From contig CAJTOB010000002.1 in assembly GCA_910578035.1 (NCBI GenBank), forward strand, positions 27,305 through 91,304: 64,000 bases of DNA, in the 5' to 3' direction. This DNA is from an uncultured Muribaculaceae bacterium. GTDB taxonomy: Bacteria > Bacteroidota > Bacteroidia > Bacteroidales > Muribaculaceae. Positions 17,604 to 26,261 of this stretch are shown one piece after another. The notes beneath the pieces were generated by a model. It had not been told where the DNA came from. It ran no database searches and was given only the letters and a program-made list of their open reading frames with translations. Both the position numbers and the translations under genes were made by a program. Numbering within the stretch: position 1 is the first letter of the stretch; each line of letters starts with the position of its first letter.

Positions 17604-18368
17604 ATGAAACTGAAACTTAACCGTCCGGTGGTGTTTTTCGACCTTGAGACTACCGGAACGAATATATCGACCGACCGCATAGTGGAGATTTCGATGGTGA
17701 AACTCCACCCCGACGGTCATGTGGTAGAGAAGACTCGGCGCATCAATCCCGAAATGCCTATCCCGGCTGAGGCTACGGCCATACATCATATCACCGACGA
17801 TGATGTGGCCGCAGAGCCTACTTTCCGCCAGGTGGCGGCATCGCTCGCACAGCAGCTCATAGGCTGCGATATTGCCGGCTTCAACTCCAACCGCTTCGAC
17901 ATTCCTTTGCTCGATGCCGAGTTTGAGCGCGCAGGCGTGGATTTCGATTTCTCGAAGGCCCGTTTCATCGATGTGCAGACTATCTATCACAAGAAAGAGC
18001 CCCGCACCCTTGTGGCGGCCTATCGCTATTATTGTGGTGCCGAGCTCGAAGGTGCCCACGGCGCTCTTGCCGACACCCGCGCTACGATGGAGGTGCTTCT
18101 TGCCCAGCTCGAACGCTATGATGATCTGCCCACAGATGTAGGCGCGCTTTCGGAATATGCCTGCGCCAACCGCAATGTGGATATCGCCGGCCGTCTTATC
18201 TACGACGACCAGAACCGCGAAATCATCAATTTCGGCAAATACAAGGGCCGCGTTGCCGAGGAAGTGCTCGAAAAAGACCCCGGCTACTACAGCTGGATAA
18301 TGCAGGGCGATTTTCCCCGAAACACCAAGAAAGTATTCACCCGTATCCGCCTCCGGGCCAAGAAGTGA
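17604..18368 (+). CDS. DnaQ-like 3'-5' exonuclease with C-terminal DUF3820-like segment
   Basis: A 254-residue protein. Residues ~8-170 are a DEDDh exonuclease domain with a complete set of catalytic residues: Asp13 and Glu15 in FFDLETTGT, Asp99 in NSNRFDIPLL, His152 and Asp157 in AHGALADT. The tail contains INFGKYKGRVAEEVLEKDPGYYSWIM, resembling the small DUF3820 module often attached to such nucleases. It probably acts as a proofreading or repair exonuclease; the dnaN neighbour supports a replication link. Its stop overlaps the coaBC ATG (TGATG). Confidence 0.9.
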   Translation: MKLKLNRPVVFFDLETTGTNISTDRIVEISMVKLHPDGHVVEKTRRINPEMPIPAEATAIHHITDDDVAAEPTFRQVAASLAQQLIGCDIAGFNSNRFDIPLLDAEFERAGVDFDFSKARFIDVQTIYHKKEPRTLVAAYRYYCGAELEGAHGALADTRATMEVLLAQLERYDDLPTDVGALSEYACANRNVDIAGRLIYDDQNREIINFGKYKGRVAEEVLEKDPGYYSWIMQGDFPRNTKKVFTRIRLRAKK

Positions 18369-19567
18369 TGCTTAAAGGCAAGAATATAATACTCGGAATC
18401 AGCGGCGGCATCGCGGCCTACAAGAGCGTGGTGCTGCTGCGCCAGCTCGTCAAGGGCGGCGCTCAGGTGCAGGTGGTGATGACGCCCAATGCCCGCGAGT
18501 TCATACAGCCGGTGACGCTGTCGTCGCTGTCGCAGCGTCCTGTGGTGACTGAATTTTTCAGCGCCAATACCGGCGAGTGGCATTCGCATGTCTCTCTGGG
18601 CGAATGGGCCGATGCCATGATTGTGGCTCCGGCCACGGCCTCGACCCTTGCCAAGATGGCAAATGGTGTGGCCGACAATATGCTCGTAACGACATATCTT
18701 TCGGCCCGTTGCCCTGTCTTTGTGGCTCCGGCAATGGACCTCGATATGATGGCGCATCCTACCACCACCCGCAATCTGGCGACTCTCGCCGCCGACGGCG
18801 TGCATATCATCGAACCCGAGACCGGCGAACTCGCCAGCGGTCTTAGTGGCCGCGGCCGTATGGAAGAGCCTGAAAAAATAGCTGCCGTTCTCAATGCCTT
18901 TTTTGCGGCAGACGGCCCTCTGGCGGGCAAGAAGGTGCTTATCACCGCCGGCCCGACCTACGAACGCATAGACCCCGTGCGTTTCATCGGTAATTTTTCT
19001 ACCGGCAAGATGGGCTATGCCATAGCCGAAGAGGCGGCCTCGCGCGGCGCGGAGGTGACGCTGGTGAGCGGACCTACTGCTCTGAGCGTGAGCAGTCCGC
19101 GCATACGCCGTATCGATGTGGAGAGTGCCCGCGAAATGCTTGCAGCCTCGCAGGAGGCTTTCGAAAATGCCGATATAGCCATCATGACGGCCGCTGTGGC
19201 CGACTATGCGCCCGCGCATGTGTTCGACAGCAAAATAAAGCGTGAAAAGGCCGAATTCGACAATATCGAGCTTGTCAAGAATCCCGATATTGCCGCAACG
19301 CTCGGTCGAGCCAAGCGACCGGGCCAGATTTTGGTGGGCTTTGCCCTCGAAACCGACCATGCCATGGCTAACGGCCGCGATAAGCTTGAACGGAAGAATC
19401 TCGATATGATTGTGGTGAACAGCCTCGCCGACAAAGGAGCCGGCTTCGGCACCGATACCAACAAAATAAGCATTATCTCGGCCGGCAGCGATACTCCGGC
19501 AGACTATCCTCTCAAATCAAAAAAGGCTGTAGCGGCCGATATCCTCGATTTTATCGCTACTTTATGA
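18368..19567 (+). CDS. coaBC: Bifunctional phosphopantothenoylcysteine decarboxylase/phosphopantothenate-cysteine ligase
   Basis: CoaBC (Dfp) performs two steps of coenzyme A synthesis: ligation of Cys to 4'-phosphopantothenate, then FMN-dependent decarboxylation. The N-terminal CoaC half has GISGGIAAYKS, the active-site His in SHVSLGEWADAM, and APAMD in place of the usual PAMN. The C-terminal CoaB half starts at KKVLITAGPTYERIDPVRFIGN and includes the SKIKREKAE lysine cluster. The loop where E. coli Dfp has its catalytic Cys reads LASGLSGRGRM, with Ser instead. I chose the ATG at 18368, which overlaps the exonuclease stop, over the GTG one codon earlier. Confidence 0.95.
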   Translation: MLKGKNIILGISGGIAAYKSVVLLRQLVKGGAQVQVVMTPNAREFIQPVTLSSLSQRPVVTEFFSANTGEWHSHVSLGEWADAMIVAPATASTLAKMANGVADNMLVTTYLSARCPVFVAPAMDLDMMAHPTTTRNLATLAADGVHIIEPETGELASGLSGRGRMEEPEKIAAVLNAFFAADGPLAGKKVLITAGPTYERIDPVRFIGNFSTGKMGYAIAEEAASRGAEVTLVSGPTALSVSSPRIRRIDVESAREMLAASQEAFENADIAIMTAAVADYAPAHVFDSKIKREKAEFDNIELVKNPDIAATLGRAKRPGQILVGFALETDHAMANGRDKLERKNLDMIVVNSLADKGAGFGTDTNKISIISAGSDTPADYPLKSKKAVAADILDFIATL

Positions 19568-20487
19568 CAATTGTAAGAAATCTCCTCCGCTCGGCGGCCG
19601 CAGTGCTGCTACTGTCGCTATCGGGCTTCTGCGCTTCGGCACAGGAGCTCCTTTGCACTGTCGAGGTCAATTCCGACCAGGTGAACGGCACCTACAAACA
19701 GGTGTTCGAGACCCTTCAGCAGGCCATGAGCGAATATCTGAACACTACGGTGTTCACCAACACTCAGATTGCCACAAACGAGAAAATCGAATGCCGCCTT
19801 TTTCTTACGATAAAGGAATATGCCGACGATATTGTGAAAGGCGACCTGCAGGTGCAGTCGCTGCGCCCGGTCTATAACAGCAGCTATACTACGACTCTTA
19901 TCAACTTCAAGGACACCAAGATAGAGTTTACTTACCGTGAGGGCGAGCCGCTTGTCTACTCTGTGAACAATATGGAAAGCCAACTCACGGCCATTCTCAA
20001 TTTCTATGCCTTCCTTATCCTTGCCGTTGATTTCGACTCGTTTTCGCCCAAGGGGGGCGAGCCCTATTTCGAGCGCCTGAAGCAGATTGTGCAGATGGCG
20101 CAGTCGTCGGGCGAGACGGGCTGGAAGGCGTTCGAAGATACCAAGAACCGCAGTGCCGTTCTCTCGTCCTTTACCGACGCTCCGGCATCGGTAATCCGCG
20201 ATCTTCTCTATCAGTATCACCGCCAGGGGCTCGATATAATGTCGACATCGGTCGACAAGGGCCGCGCCGCAGTGACCGAATCGCTTGAAGCCGTTCAGAA
20301 GATATATTCGGCGGCCCCGATGTCGGTGGCACTGTCTATGTTCAAGGACGCCAAACTCGATGAGCTTGTCAATATCTACTCCAAGGCCCCTCAGCGCGAG
20401 CGCGAGGCCGTCTACAAACTTCTTGAGCCTATTTATCCTACAGAGAACCAACGGCTCGAGGAAATAAAGAAAGGAGCTGAAAAATGA
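19564..20487 (+). CDS. DUF4835 family protein, PorD-like
   Basis: A 307-residue exported protein with a signal peptide ending near CASAQ. The sequence matches DUF4835 along its length: VNSDQVNGTYKQVFETLQQAMSEYLN, the FNxxDT-like INFKDTKIEFTYREG, and a C-terminal PTENQRLEEIKK. Members are annotated as PorD-like proteins of the type IX secretion system in Bacteroidetes. The family is also kept between coaBC and recN in genomes of this phylum, as here. It starts on ATGA overlapping the coaBC stop and its own stop overlaps the recN start. A direct role in type IX secretion is not proven by this sequence. Confidence 0.85.
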   Translation: MTIVRNLLRSAAAVLLLSLSGFCASAQELLCTVEVNSDQVNGTYKQVFETLQQAMSEYLNTTVFTNTQIATNEKIECRLFLTIKEYADDIVKGDLQVQSLRPVYNSSYTTTLINFKDTKIEFTYREGEPLVYSVNNMESQLTAILNFYAFLILAVDFDSFSPKGGEPYFERLKQIVQMAQSSGETGWKAFEDTKNRSAVLSSFTDAPASVIRDLLYQYHRQGLDIMSTSVDKGRAAVTESLEAVQKIYSAAPMSVALSMFKDAKLDELVNIYSKAPQREREAVYKLLEPIYPTENQRLEEIKKGAEK

Positions 20488-22178
20488 TTAAAAGTCTTCT
20501 TATATCCAACTACGCCCTTATTAGCGGCATGGAGATTGAATTCGACCCCGGATTCAACATCATCACCGGCGAGACCGGTGCGGGCAAGTCGATTATTCTC
20601 GGTGCTCTGGGGCTGCTTTTAGGCGAGCGCGCCGACATGCGTGTGGTGCGCGATACAGCCCGGAAGTCTGTGATAGAGGCCGTTTTCGGAATCGGCGATG
20701 CACCGGGTGTCGGCGGTATGCTGTCTGAAATGGGTTTCGACAGTGTCGACGGCGACTGCATACTGCGCCGCGAGCTCTTGCCCGGCGGCCGTTCGCGTGC
20801 TTTCGTCAACGATTCGCCGGTCACCTTGCCTGTGTTGCGCCAGATTGCCGTACGGCTTATCGACATACACTCGCAGCATCAGAATCTGCTCCTGGCATCG
20901 CCTGATTATCAGCTCGAAATACTTGACAATCTTGCTGAAACAAACGAATTGCTCAATAATTACCGCAGTGCTTACGCTGTCTACCGCAGGAGTCTCAAGC
21001 AGTATACCGAGACACGCGATATGATTCGCCGCAACCGCGACGATGCCGACTATATCGCCTTTCAGTATAATGAACTGGAAGCCATGGACCTGCAGTCTGG
21101 AGAGCACGAGGCCCTCGAGCATGAGCGCGAGACACTGTCGAATCTCGATGAGCTACTCGAACAGATAGACCGAGCCCTTACGCCCCTTTCCGGTGAGCCC
21201 GTGAACGTGCAGACGGCTCTCGATGAGGCCGTCTCGGCCGTGGAAAGTCTCGCAATCAATCTTGCAGACGAAGACGAGGCCGAAGAGCCCGAAATTGACT
21301 TCCACAATCTGTCGGAACGCCTCGAATCGGCTCGCATAGAGCTGTCGGATATTGCCGATACGCTCATGAACTACCGCGAGTCGCTCAATGCCGACCCCGG
21401 TCGCCTCGAAGAGGTGGAAGAGCGTCTGAGCCAGCTGTATTCGCTTGAAACGAAGCACCATGTAGCCAATGCCGACGAGCTAATCGAGATTCGCGACCGT
21501 CTCTCGAGCCAGCTTGCCACCCTTGAGGACGGCGACCGCGTGCTCGCGCGCCTCGAAGCCGAGGCAAAGCGGGCCAAGAAGGCTGCCATAACCCTTGCAA
21601 GCGAACTGAGCGAGCGGCGCACTGCCGCGGCCGCTGTTTTCGCGCGGCAACTTCGTGAGGCCGCTTCGCCCCTTGGCATGCCCAATCTGCGCTGCGACAT
21701 ATCTTTTACGCGGGGAAAACTCGGTGTCGACGGCTTCGACCAGGTGCAATACCTCTTCGCCTTCAACAAAAATCAGGCTCTGATGCCATTGGGCGGAGCT
21801 GCTTCCGGCGGCGAGATTTCGCGTCTGGTGCTGAGTGTGCGTGCTATTCTTGCAGAGCGCATGCATCTGCCTTCGATAATCTTCGACGAGGTTGATACGG
21901 GTGTGTCGGGCGATGTTGCCACTCGCATGGCCGCCATGATGGCCGGAATGAGCCGTTCGCTGCAGGTGATATGTATTACCCACCTGCCGGGCGTGGCCGC
22001 GATGGGCAGAGTGCATTTCAAAGTCTATAAGGAAGATGATGAAAACAGCACCACAACGCGCATTCGTCGTCTTGACGATGCCGGCCGACAGGCCGAGCTC
22101 GCCCTGATGCTCAGCGGTAATCCCGAAGATGAAACCGCATTGGCAACGGCACGCACACTTCTCGCCAAAAAATTATGA
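20484..22178 (+). CDS. recN: DNA repair protein RecN
   Basis: A 564-residue SMC-like ATPase for double-strand break repair. The N-terminal half-head has the Walker A GETGAGKSIILGAL. Two coiled-coil arms (about residues 150-370) flank the middle. The C-terminal half-head has the ABC signature ASGGEISRLVLSV, Walker B IIFDEVDTGVSGDVA and the ITHLP switch. Length is normal. It is translationally coupled to the DUF4835 gene (ATGA). Confidence 0.96.
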   Translation: MIKSLLISNYALISGMEIEFDPGFNIITGETGAGKSIILGALGLLLGERADMRVVRDTARKSVIEAVFGIGDAPGVGGMLSEMGFDSVDGDCILRRELLPGGRSRAFVNDSPVTLPVLRQIAVRLIDIHSQHQNLLLASPDYQLEILDNLAETNELLNNYRSAYAVYRRSLKQYTETRDMIRRNRDDADYIAFQYNELEAMDLQSGEHEALEHERETLSNLDELLEQIDRALTPLSGEPVNVQTALDEAVSAVESLAINLADEDEAEEPEIDFHNLSERLESARIELSDIADTLMNYRESLNADPGRLEEVEERLSQLYSLETKHHVANADELIEIRDRLSSQLATLEDGDRVLARLEAEAKRAKKAAITLASELSERRTAAAAVFARQLREAASPLGMPNLRCDISFTRGKLGVDGFDQVQYLFAFNKNQALMPLGGAASGGEISRLVLSVRAILAERMHLPSIIFDEVDTGVSGDVATRMAAMMAGMSRSLQVICITHLPGVAAMGRVHFKVYKEDDENSTTTRIRRLDDAGRQAELALMLSGNPEDETALATARTLLAKKL

Positions 22179-22261
22179 ATTATGGATTATGAATTAATTC
22201 CTTAATCCTTATCACTTATCCCTTATTACTCATTACTTATTCCTTAGAAACTTAGACTAAA
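22179..22261 (+). repeat. Low-complexity intergenic repeat between recN and rlmB
   Basis: The gap is made of degenerate short units: TTATGAATTA/GGATTATGAATT on the left, then CTTATCAC, CTTATCCC, TTACTCA and TTACTTATTCC on the right. No promoter consensus is evident. It resembles the gap at 44647-44725. Confidence 0.6.
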
Positions 22262-23017
22262 GTGGAATCAAGCGATTATATATTTGGAATCCATTCGGCC
22301 ATTGAGGCTATAGAGTCGGGCCGCACGATAGACAAACTTTTGATAAAGAAAGACCTGAACGGCGACCTTGCCCAGCGTCTGCTCAAACTTGCAAAGGCTC
22401 ACCTTATACCGGTGCAGCGAGTGCCGGTTGAAAAACTCAACCGCATCACCCGCAAGAACCATCAGGGCGTGGTGGCTTTCCTCAGTGCGGTAGAATACTG
22501 CAAACTGCACGACATCGTGCCTACGATGTTTGAGGACGGCCTTTTGCCTTTTATACTTGTGCTCGACGGTATTACAGATGTGCGCAATTTCGGCGCTATG
22601 GCCCGTACGGCAGAATGCTGCGGCGTGAATGCCATCGTTATCCCGACCCGCGGTAGCGTGAGTGTCGGAGGCGACGCCGTGAAGACCTCGGCCGGAGCAT
22701 TGCTGCATATTCCCGTATGCCGCGAAAATTCTCTTGCCGATGCAGTCCGCTTTCTCAAAGACTGTGGCTGCCAGATAGTATGTGCTACAGAAAAAGCGTC
22801 TCAGAACTATACGCTCGGCGACTATACTACGCCTGTGGCATTGGTTATGGGAGCTGAGGACGTCGGAATTTCTCCCGAAGTGCTTCGTCTGGCCGATACC
22901 CGCAGCGCCATACCTATGTTCGGCAAAATCGGTTCGCTGAATGTAGGCGTCGCTGCCGGTGTGATGATGTACGAGGTCGTGCGCCAGCGTCTTGCCGACA
23001 ATCTCGAAATTATCTGA
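22262..23017 (+). CDS. rlmB: TrmH-family rRNA 2'-O-methyltransferase, probably RlmB
   Basis: A 251-residue SPOUT methyltransferase. Residues ~1-80 are the substrate-binding domain (YIFGIHSAIEAIESGR). The catalytic knot follows with DGITDVRNFGAMARTAECCG, VMGAEDVGIS and IGSLNVGVAAGVMMYE, the three TrmH motifs. RlmB methylates the ribose of G2251 in 23S rRNA. I use the GTG at 22262: it gives the standard N-terminus and there is no in-frame upstream ATG. Exact rRNA target is inferred from family resemblance. Confidence 0.88.
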   Translation: MESSDYIFGIHSAIEAIESGRTIDKLLIKKDLNGDLAQRLLKLAKAHLIPVQRVPVEKLNRITRKNHQGVVAFLSAVEYCKLHDIVPTMFEDGLLPFILVLDGITDVRNFGAMARTAECCGVNAIVIPTRGSVSVGGDAVKTSAGALLHIPVCRENSLADAVRFLKDCGCQIVCATEKASQNYTLGDYTTPVALVMGAEDVGISPEVLRLADTRSAIPMFGKIGSLNVGVAAGVMMYEVVRQRLADNLEII

Positions 23018-23028
23018 GAGATAATGAA

Positions 23029-23060
23029 GAATTAAGATATGACATAATAATTCTTAATTC
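23029..23060. repeat. AT-rich inverted repeat between rlmB and the SrfB operon
   Basis: GAATTAAGA at 23029-23037 pairs with TCTTAATTC at 23052-23060 around a 14-base loop. TTATTAATTATTAATT follows. The unit sequence resembles the arms at 17467-17592. No TAnnTTTG promoter is visible in this gap, so the promoter of the downstream nine-gene run is unclear. Confidence 0.55.
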
Positions 23061-23090
23061 CAAATTATTAATTATTAATTAGATAAAGAT

Positions 23091-26000
23091 ATGCTCCATC
23101 TGATAGCCGACAGCGGCATACAGTTCCATACCATCGAACTTGAGTTCGACCCCGCGCGGCAGTTTGAGCTGCCGAGTGGCCGGGCGCTAAAATACTGCTT
23201 CTGCAATCTCCGCAACGAGATGACAGGCGAGCGTGTTTTCGACTTGCTCAGCTACAATTCAGAAGCCGGCCTGTATGTGCCTGTTGGTGAGCTAATGGCC
23301 AAGAACACTATCGAGCTGCTTGCCGACGGGCGTCCGAAGCTCGACGAAGGTGGTGTAGAGACTATGCGTCGCGATGTATCGCCGACACTCTATACCCGTA
23401 TCGAGCCCGGCGATCAGGAGCGTATGTTTACTGTCAATTCGCTGTTGTCGTACAGCACACCTAATCCAGCCATGCTCCACGAGCGTGTGGCGGCTTTCGA
23501 ACTGATACTCGGCAAGTGGTTGCCTATGCCAATGTTCGAAATGCAGCACGGAGTGTCGGGCGATGTGCCCTATGCATGGTGCCGTGTCAAGATAGACCGT
23601 GTGGAAAGCCGCGAAGACGGTCTTGGCCGCTATCGTTTCACCTGGGCATTCGACACTCGGACGAGCGATGACGATATGTCGATGTTCCGTCCGACTTTCC
23701 CTGCCGAGGGCATAGACCGCATGGAGTTTGGTCTGTGCAACAGAGTCTCCAATCTGATTCTGTTTATGTCTCCGGCGGCCGGATTCAGTGTTTTCAGCCA
23801 GTATCTGGCACAGTTAATCGGCCTTGATGCCTCAAAATCCAATTACCGTTATATTGGCTTCTATATCTATCTTGCCAATTTCATACGCCTTGCCGGTGCG
23901 GCGCCCGAAGTGACACTTCACCGTTGTCCGGCATCGCGAGAGATACCAGTTGATTTTGTGCTTGACATCGGCAATTCCCGTACATGCGGGCTGCTGTTCG
24001 AGAACGGCGATTTCACAAAGGCAGCCATGCTTGCTCTTCGAGACCTCTCCGAACCCCACCGCACATACGAACACCCATTCGACATGCGCCTGGTCTTCCG
24101 ACAGGCCGATTTTGCCAACGATATCGTAATAGAAGAGGAGGATATGTTCCGCTATCCGTCGATGGTGCGTGTTGGCGACGAGGCCAAGCGCCTTGTTTAT
24201 CGTTCGGTAGAAGATGAGGGTCTGTGGGCGAGCACAACCAACTATTCCAGCCCGAAAAGATACCTCTGGGATACCGACTTCTACAAGCAGAAATGGGAGT
24301 TCCTGACTTCCGACACCGACCCTCTGTATATCCGGGAGGCCCAAAATATATACATACCCGGGCTCTCCGACCTCTTTGATGCCAAGGGCGACTTTATCCG
24401 CGACCCCTTCTCTTTTGCAGAGCCGACCGACGGCCATACGCACTATTCGCGTGCTTCGCTCATGACATTTGTGATGATCGAGATTCTGCAGCAGGCTTAT
24501 ATGCAGATTAACAGCGAGGAATTCAGGCGCCGACACGGCGACATCAACTGCAAGCGCACTATACGCAATCTGATTATTACATGCCCGACGGCCATGCCCC
24601 GAGCCGAGCAGATAAAACTGCGCCAGTGTGCTCTCGATGCATTTGAGGCATTGTCGATGATATACCCGGACGGACATTTGCCGCGGATAGAGGTAATACC
24701 GTCAATTGCGAAACTTGCCCGCAAGACCGAGGAAAGCATTGATGGCGAGAAAGACGGTGTGTGGAATTTCGATGAGGCCACTGCCTGCCAGCTTGTGTAT
24801 CTATATGCCGAGGTCGCTGAGCGATATAGAGGGCGGGCAAAAGAGTTTTTTGAGTTGAAAGGCCACGTGCGCCCCGAACTTGCCGCCGAAGGTTATACCG
24901 ACAAGGCTGTGACTGTGGCATCGGTCGATATCGGAGCCGGAACTACCGATGTCATGGTGTGCACATATATGTGTTCAGGCAACGACGAAGGCACTCTGAC
25001 ACCAAGACCGCTTTTCTGGGATAGCTATTATGTGGCTGGCGACGATATTCTTCGCAATATTATTCAGAATATCGTAATCGAGGGCGAGACAGGCGACTAT
25101 GCCGACATGGGCAGCATCTACTCGGCTTTGTACAATACATTGTTGCAGAGCGATGCCGAGACCATAGCCGCAATTCCGTCCATGCAGCGTCATGTCTTTT
25201 ATCGTACACTGGCCGGCGATTTGCGTTCGGCCGACGATGCCGTTTCGGGGCGCCGCGTGCGTGAGCGCATCGCGGTGTCGCTGTTGCGCGACTTTTTCGG
25301 TGCAGACAGCAATATGATGGAAGACCGCGACCGCCGCTGCCGCGTGGATTTCAACACACAGATATCTCACCCGATGGCTCAGTTCTTTATGGAGCAGTTG
25401 CGGTTGCACAGACCGTCGCGAGTGTTCACCTACGATGATATTTTCCCCGACATAAAGCCGTCGAAATATCTTCTCGACTACTTTGCCGAGCACTTCGGCT
25501 TCCGTTTCGAGACTCTCAGGTGGCGTTATGAACCCGAGCGCGTGGCCGATATTGTAAAATCTACTATGGAGAAGCTTATGAAGCAGATTTCCGTGCTTCT
25601 CTATGCATATCATTGCGACATAGTCGTCCTTGCCGGCCGTCCGACATCTATAGACGCCATAACAGAGCTGTTTGTGAAGTATATGCCCGTGACACCCGAC
25701 CGCCTTGTGCGTCTCAACGAGTATAGGGTAGGGCAGTGGTACCCCCTGGCCGATCCGCAGGGATACTTCTATGACCAGAAAGCCGTTGTGGCAGTCGGTG
25801 CTATGGTTGGCCATCTTGCTTCCACAGAGGGTTTCAATGGCATGGTGATAGACTTCAGCGACATGATAAAGCGGTTCAGGTCTACCAATGACTATATTGG
25901 TCTTTATAAAGGCGACCGCATGGCAGAGACTCTCCTTTCGCCCAAACGGAACTCGCAGAGTGTAGCTCTTACGGTATTTCCGGCATTTTTCGGCACCAAA

Positions 26001-26255
26001 CAGTTTGATGCGCCTCATTATGAGGGGCGCCCCGTCTACGCGCTTTACAACAACAGCGGGCGCCGCTCCTTGCGTGTAACTATCAGCCGCGACTATATGA
26101 CCGACCCGGAGACGCTTATTCTCGACGAGGTGAGCGATGCCAACGGCGACCCCGTGCCTAATTCGGCGGTATCGTTTATTCCTCAGTCCATAATAAACGA
26201 TGGCCAGCACTGGCTCGACAAAGGAGAATTTGAACTCAGCATAAAAACACGATAA
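23091..26255 (+). CDS. SrfB-family protein (actin/Hsp70-like ATPase fold), first gene of nine
   Basis: A 1054-residue protein that resembles 'virulence factor SrfB'. The actin-fold motifs are visible: phosphate-1 VLDIGNSRTCGLLFEN at about residue 290, phosphate-2 SVDIGAGTTDVMV at about 611, and an adenosine-type glycine motif VVLAGRPTSIDAI at about 845. About 280 residues precede the ATPase core. No signal peptide or membrane helix is seen, so it is predicted to be cytoplasmic. The family is named after a Salmonella srfABC locus, but its biochemical role is unknown. The downstream gene encodes SrfC, 6 bp away. Confidence 0.85.
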   Translation: MLHLIADSGIQFHTIELEFDPARQFELPSGRALKYCFCNLRNEMTGERVFDLLSYNSEAGLYVPVGELMAKNTIELLADGRPKLDEGGVETMRRDVSPTLYTRIEPGDQERMFTVNSLLSYSTPNPAMLHERVAAFELILGKWLPMPMFEMQHGVSGDVPYAWCRVKIDRVESREDGLGRYRFTWAFDTRTSDDDMSMFRPTFPAEGIDRMEFGLCNRVSNLILFMSPAAGFSVFSQYLAQLIGLDASKSNYRYIGFYIYLANFIRLAGAAPEVTLHRCPASREIPVDFVLDIGNSRTCGLLFENGDFTKAAMLALRDLSEPHRTYEHPFDMRLVFRQADFANDIVIEEEDMFRYPSMVRVGDEAKRLVYRSVEDEGLWASTTNYSSPKRYLWDTDFYKQKWEFLTSDTDPLYIREAQNIYIPGLSDLFDAKGDFIRDPFSFAEPTDGHTHYSRASLMTFVMIEILQQAYMQINSEEFRRRHGDINCKRTIRNLIITCPTAMPRAEQIKLRQCALDAFEALSMIYPDGHLPRIEVIPSIAKLARKTEESIDGEKDGVWNFDEATACQLVYLYAEVAERYRGRAKEFFELKGHVRPELAAEGYTDKAVTVASVDIGAGTTDVMVCTYMCSGNDEGTLTPRPLFWDSYYVAGDDILRNIIQNIVIEGETGDYADMGSIYSALYNTLLQSDAETIAAIPSMQRHVFYRTLAGDLRSADDAVSGRRVRERIAVSLLRDFFGADSNMMEDRDRRCRVDFNTQISHPMAQFFMEQLRLHRPSRVFTYDDIFPDIKPSKYLLDYFAEHFGFRFETLRWRYEPERVADIVKSTMEKLMKQISVLLYAYHCDIVVLAGRPTSIDAITELFVKYMPVTPDRLVRLNEYRVGQWYPLADPQGYFYDQKAVVAVGAMVGHLASTEGFNGMVIDFSDMIKRFRSTNDYIGLYKGDRMAETLLSPKRNSQSVALTVFPAFFGTKQFDAPHYEGRPVYALYNNSGRRSLRVTISRDYMTDPETLILDEVSDANGDPVPNSAVSFIPQSIINDGQHWLDKGEFELSIKTR

Positions 26256-26261
26256 CACAGC

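Noticed and set aside
22179..23090. Repeats in the gaps read as a CRISPR array
   Set aside because: The units are short, degenerate and AT-rich, with no regular spacers and no cas genes in the window.
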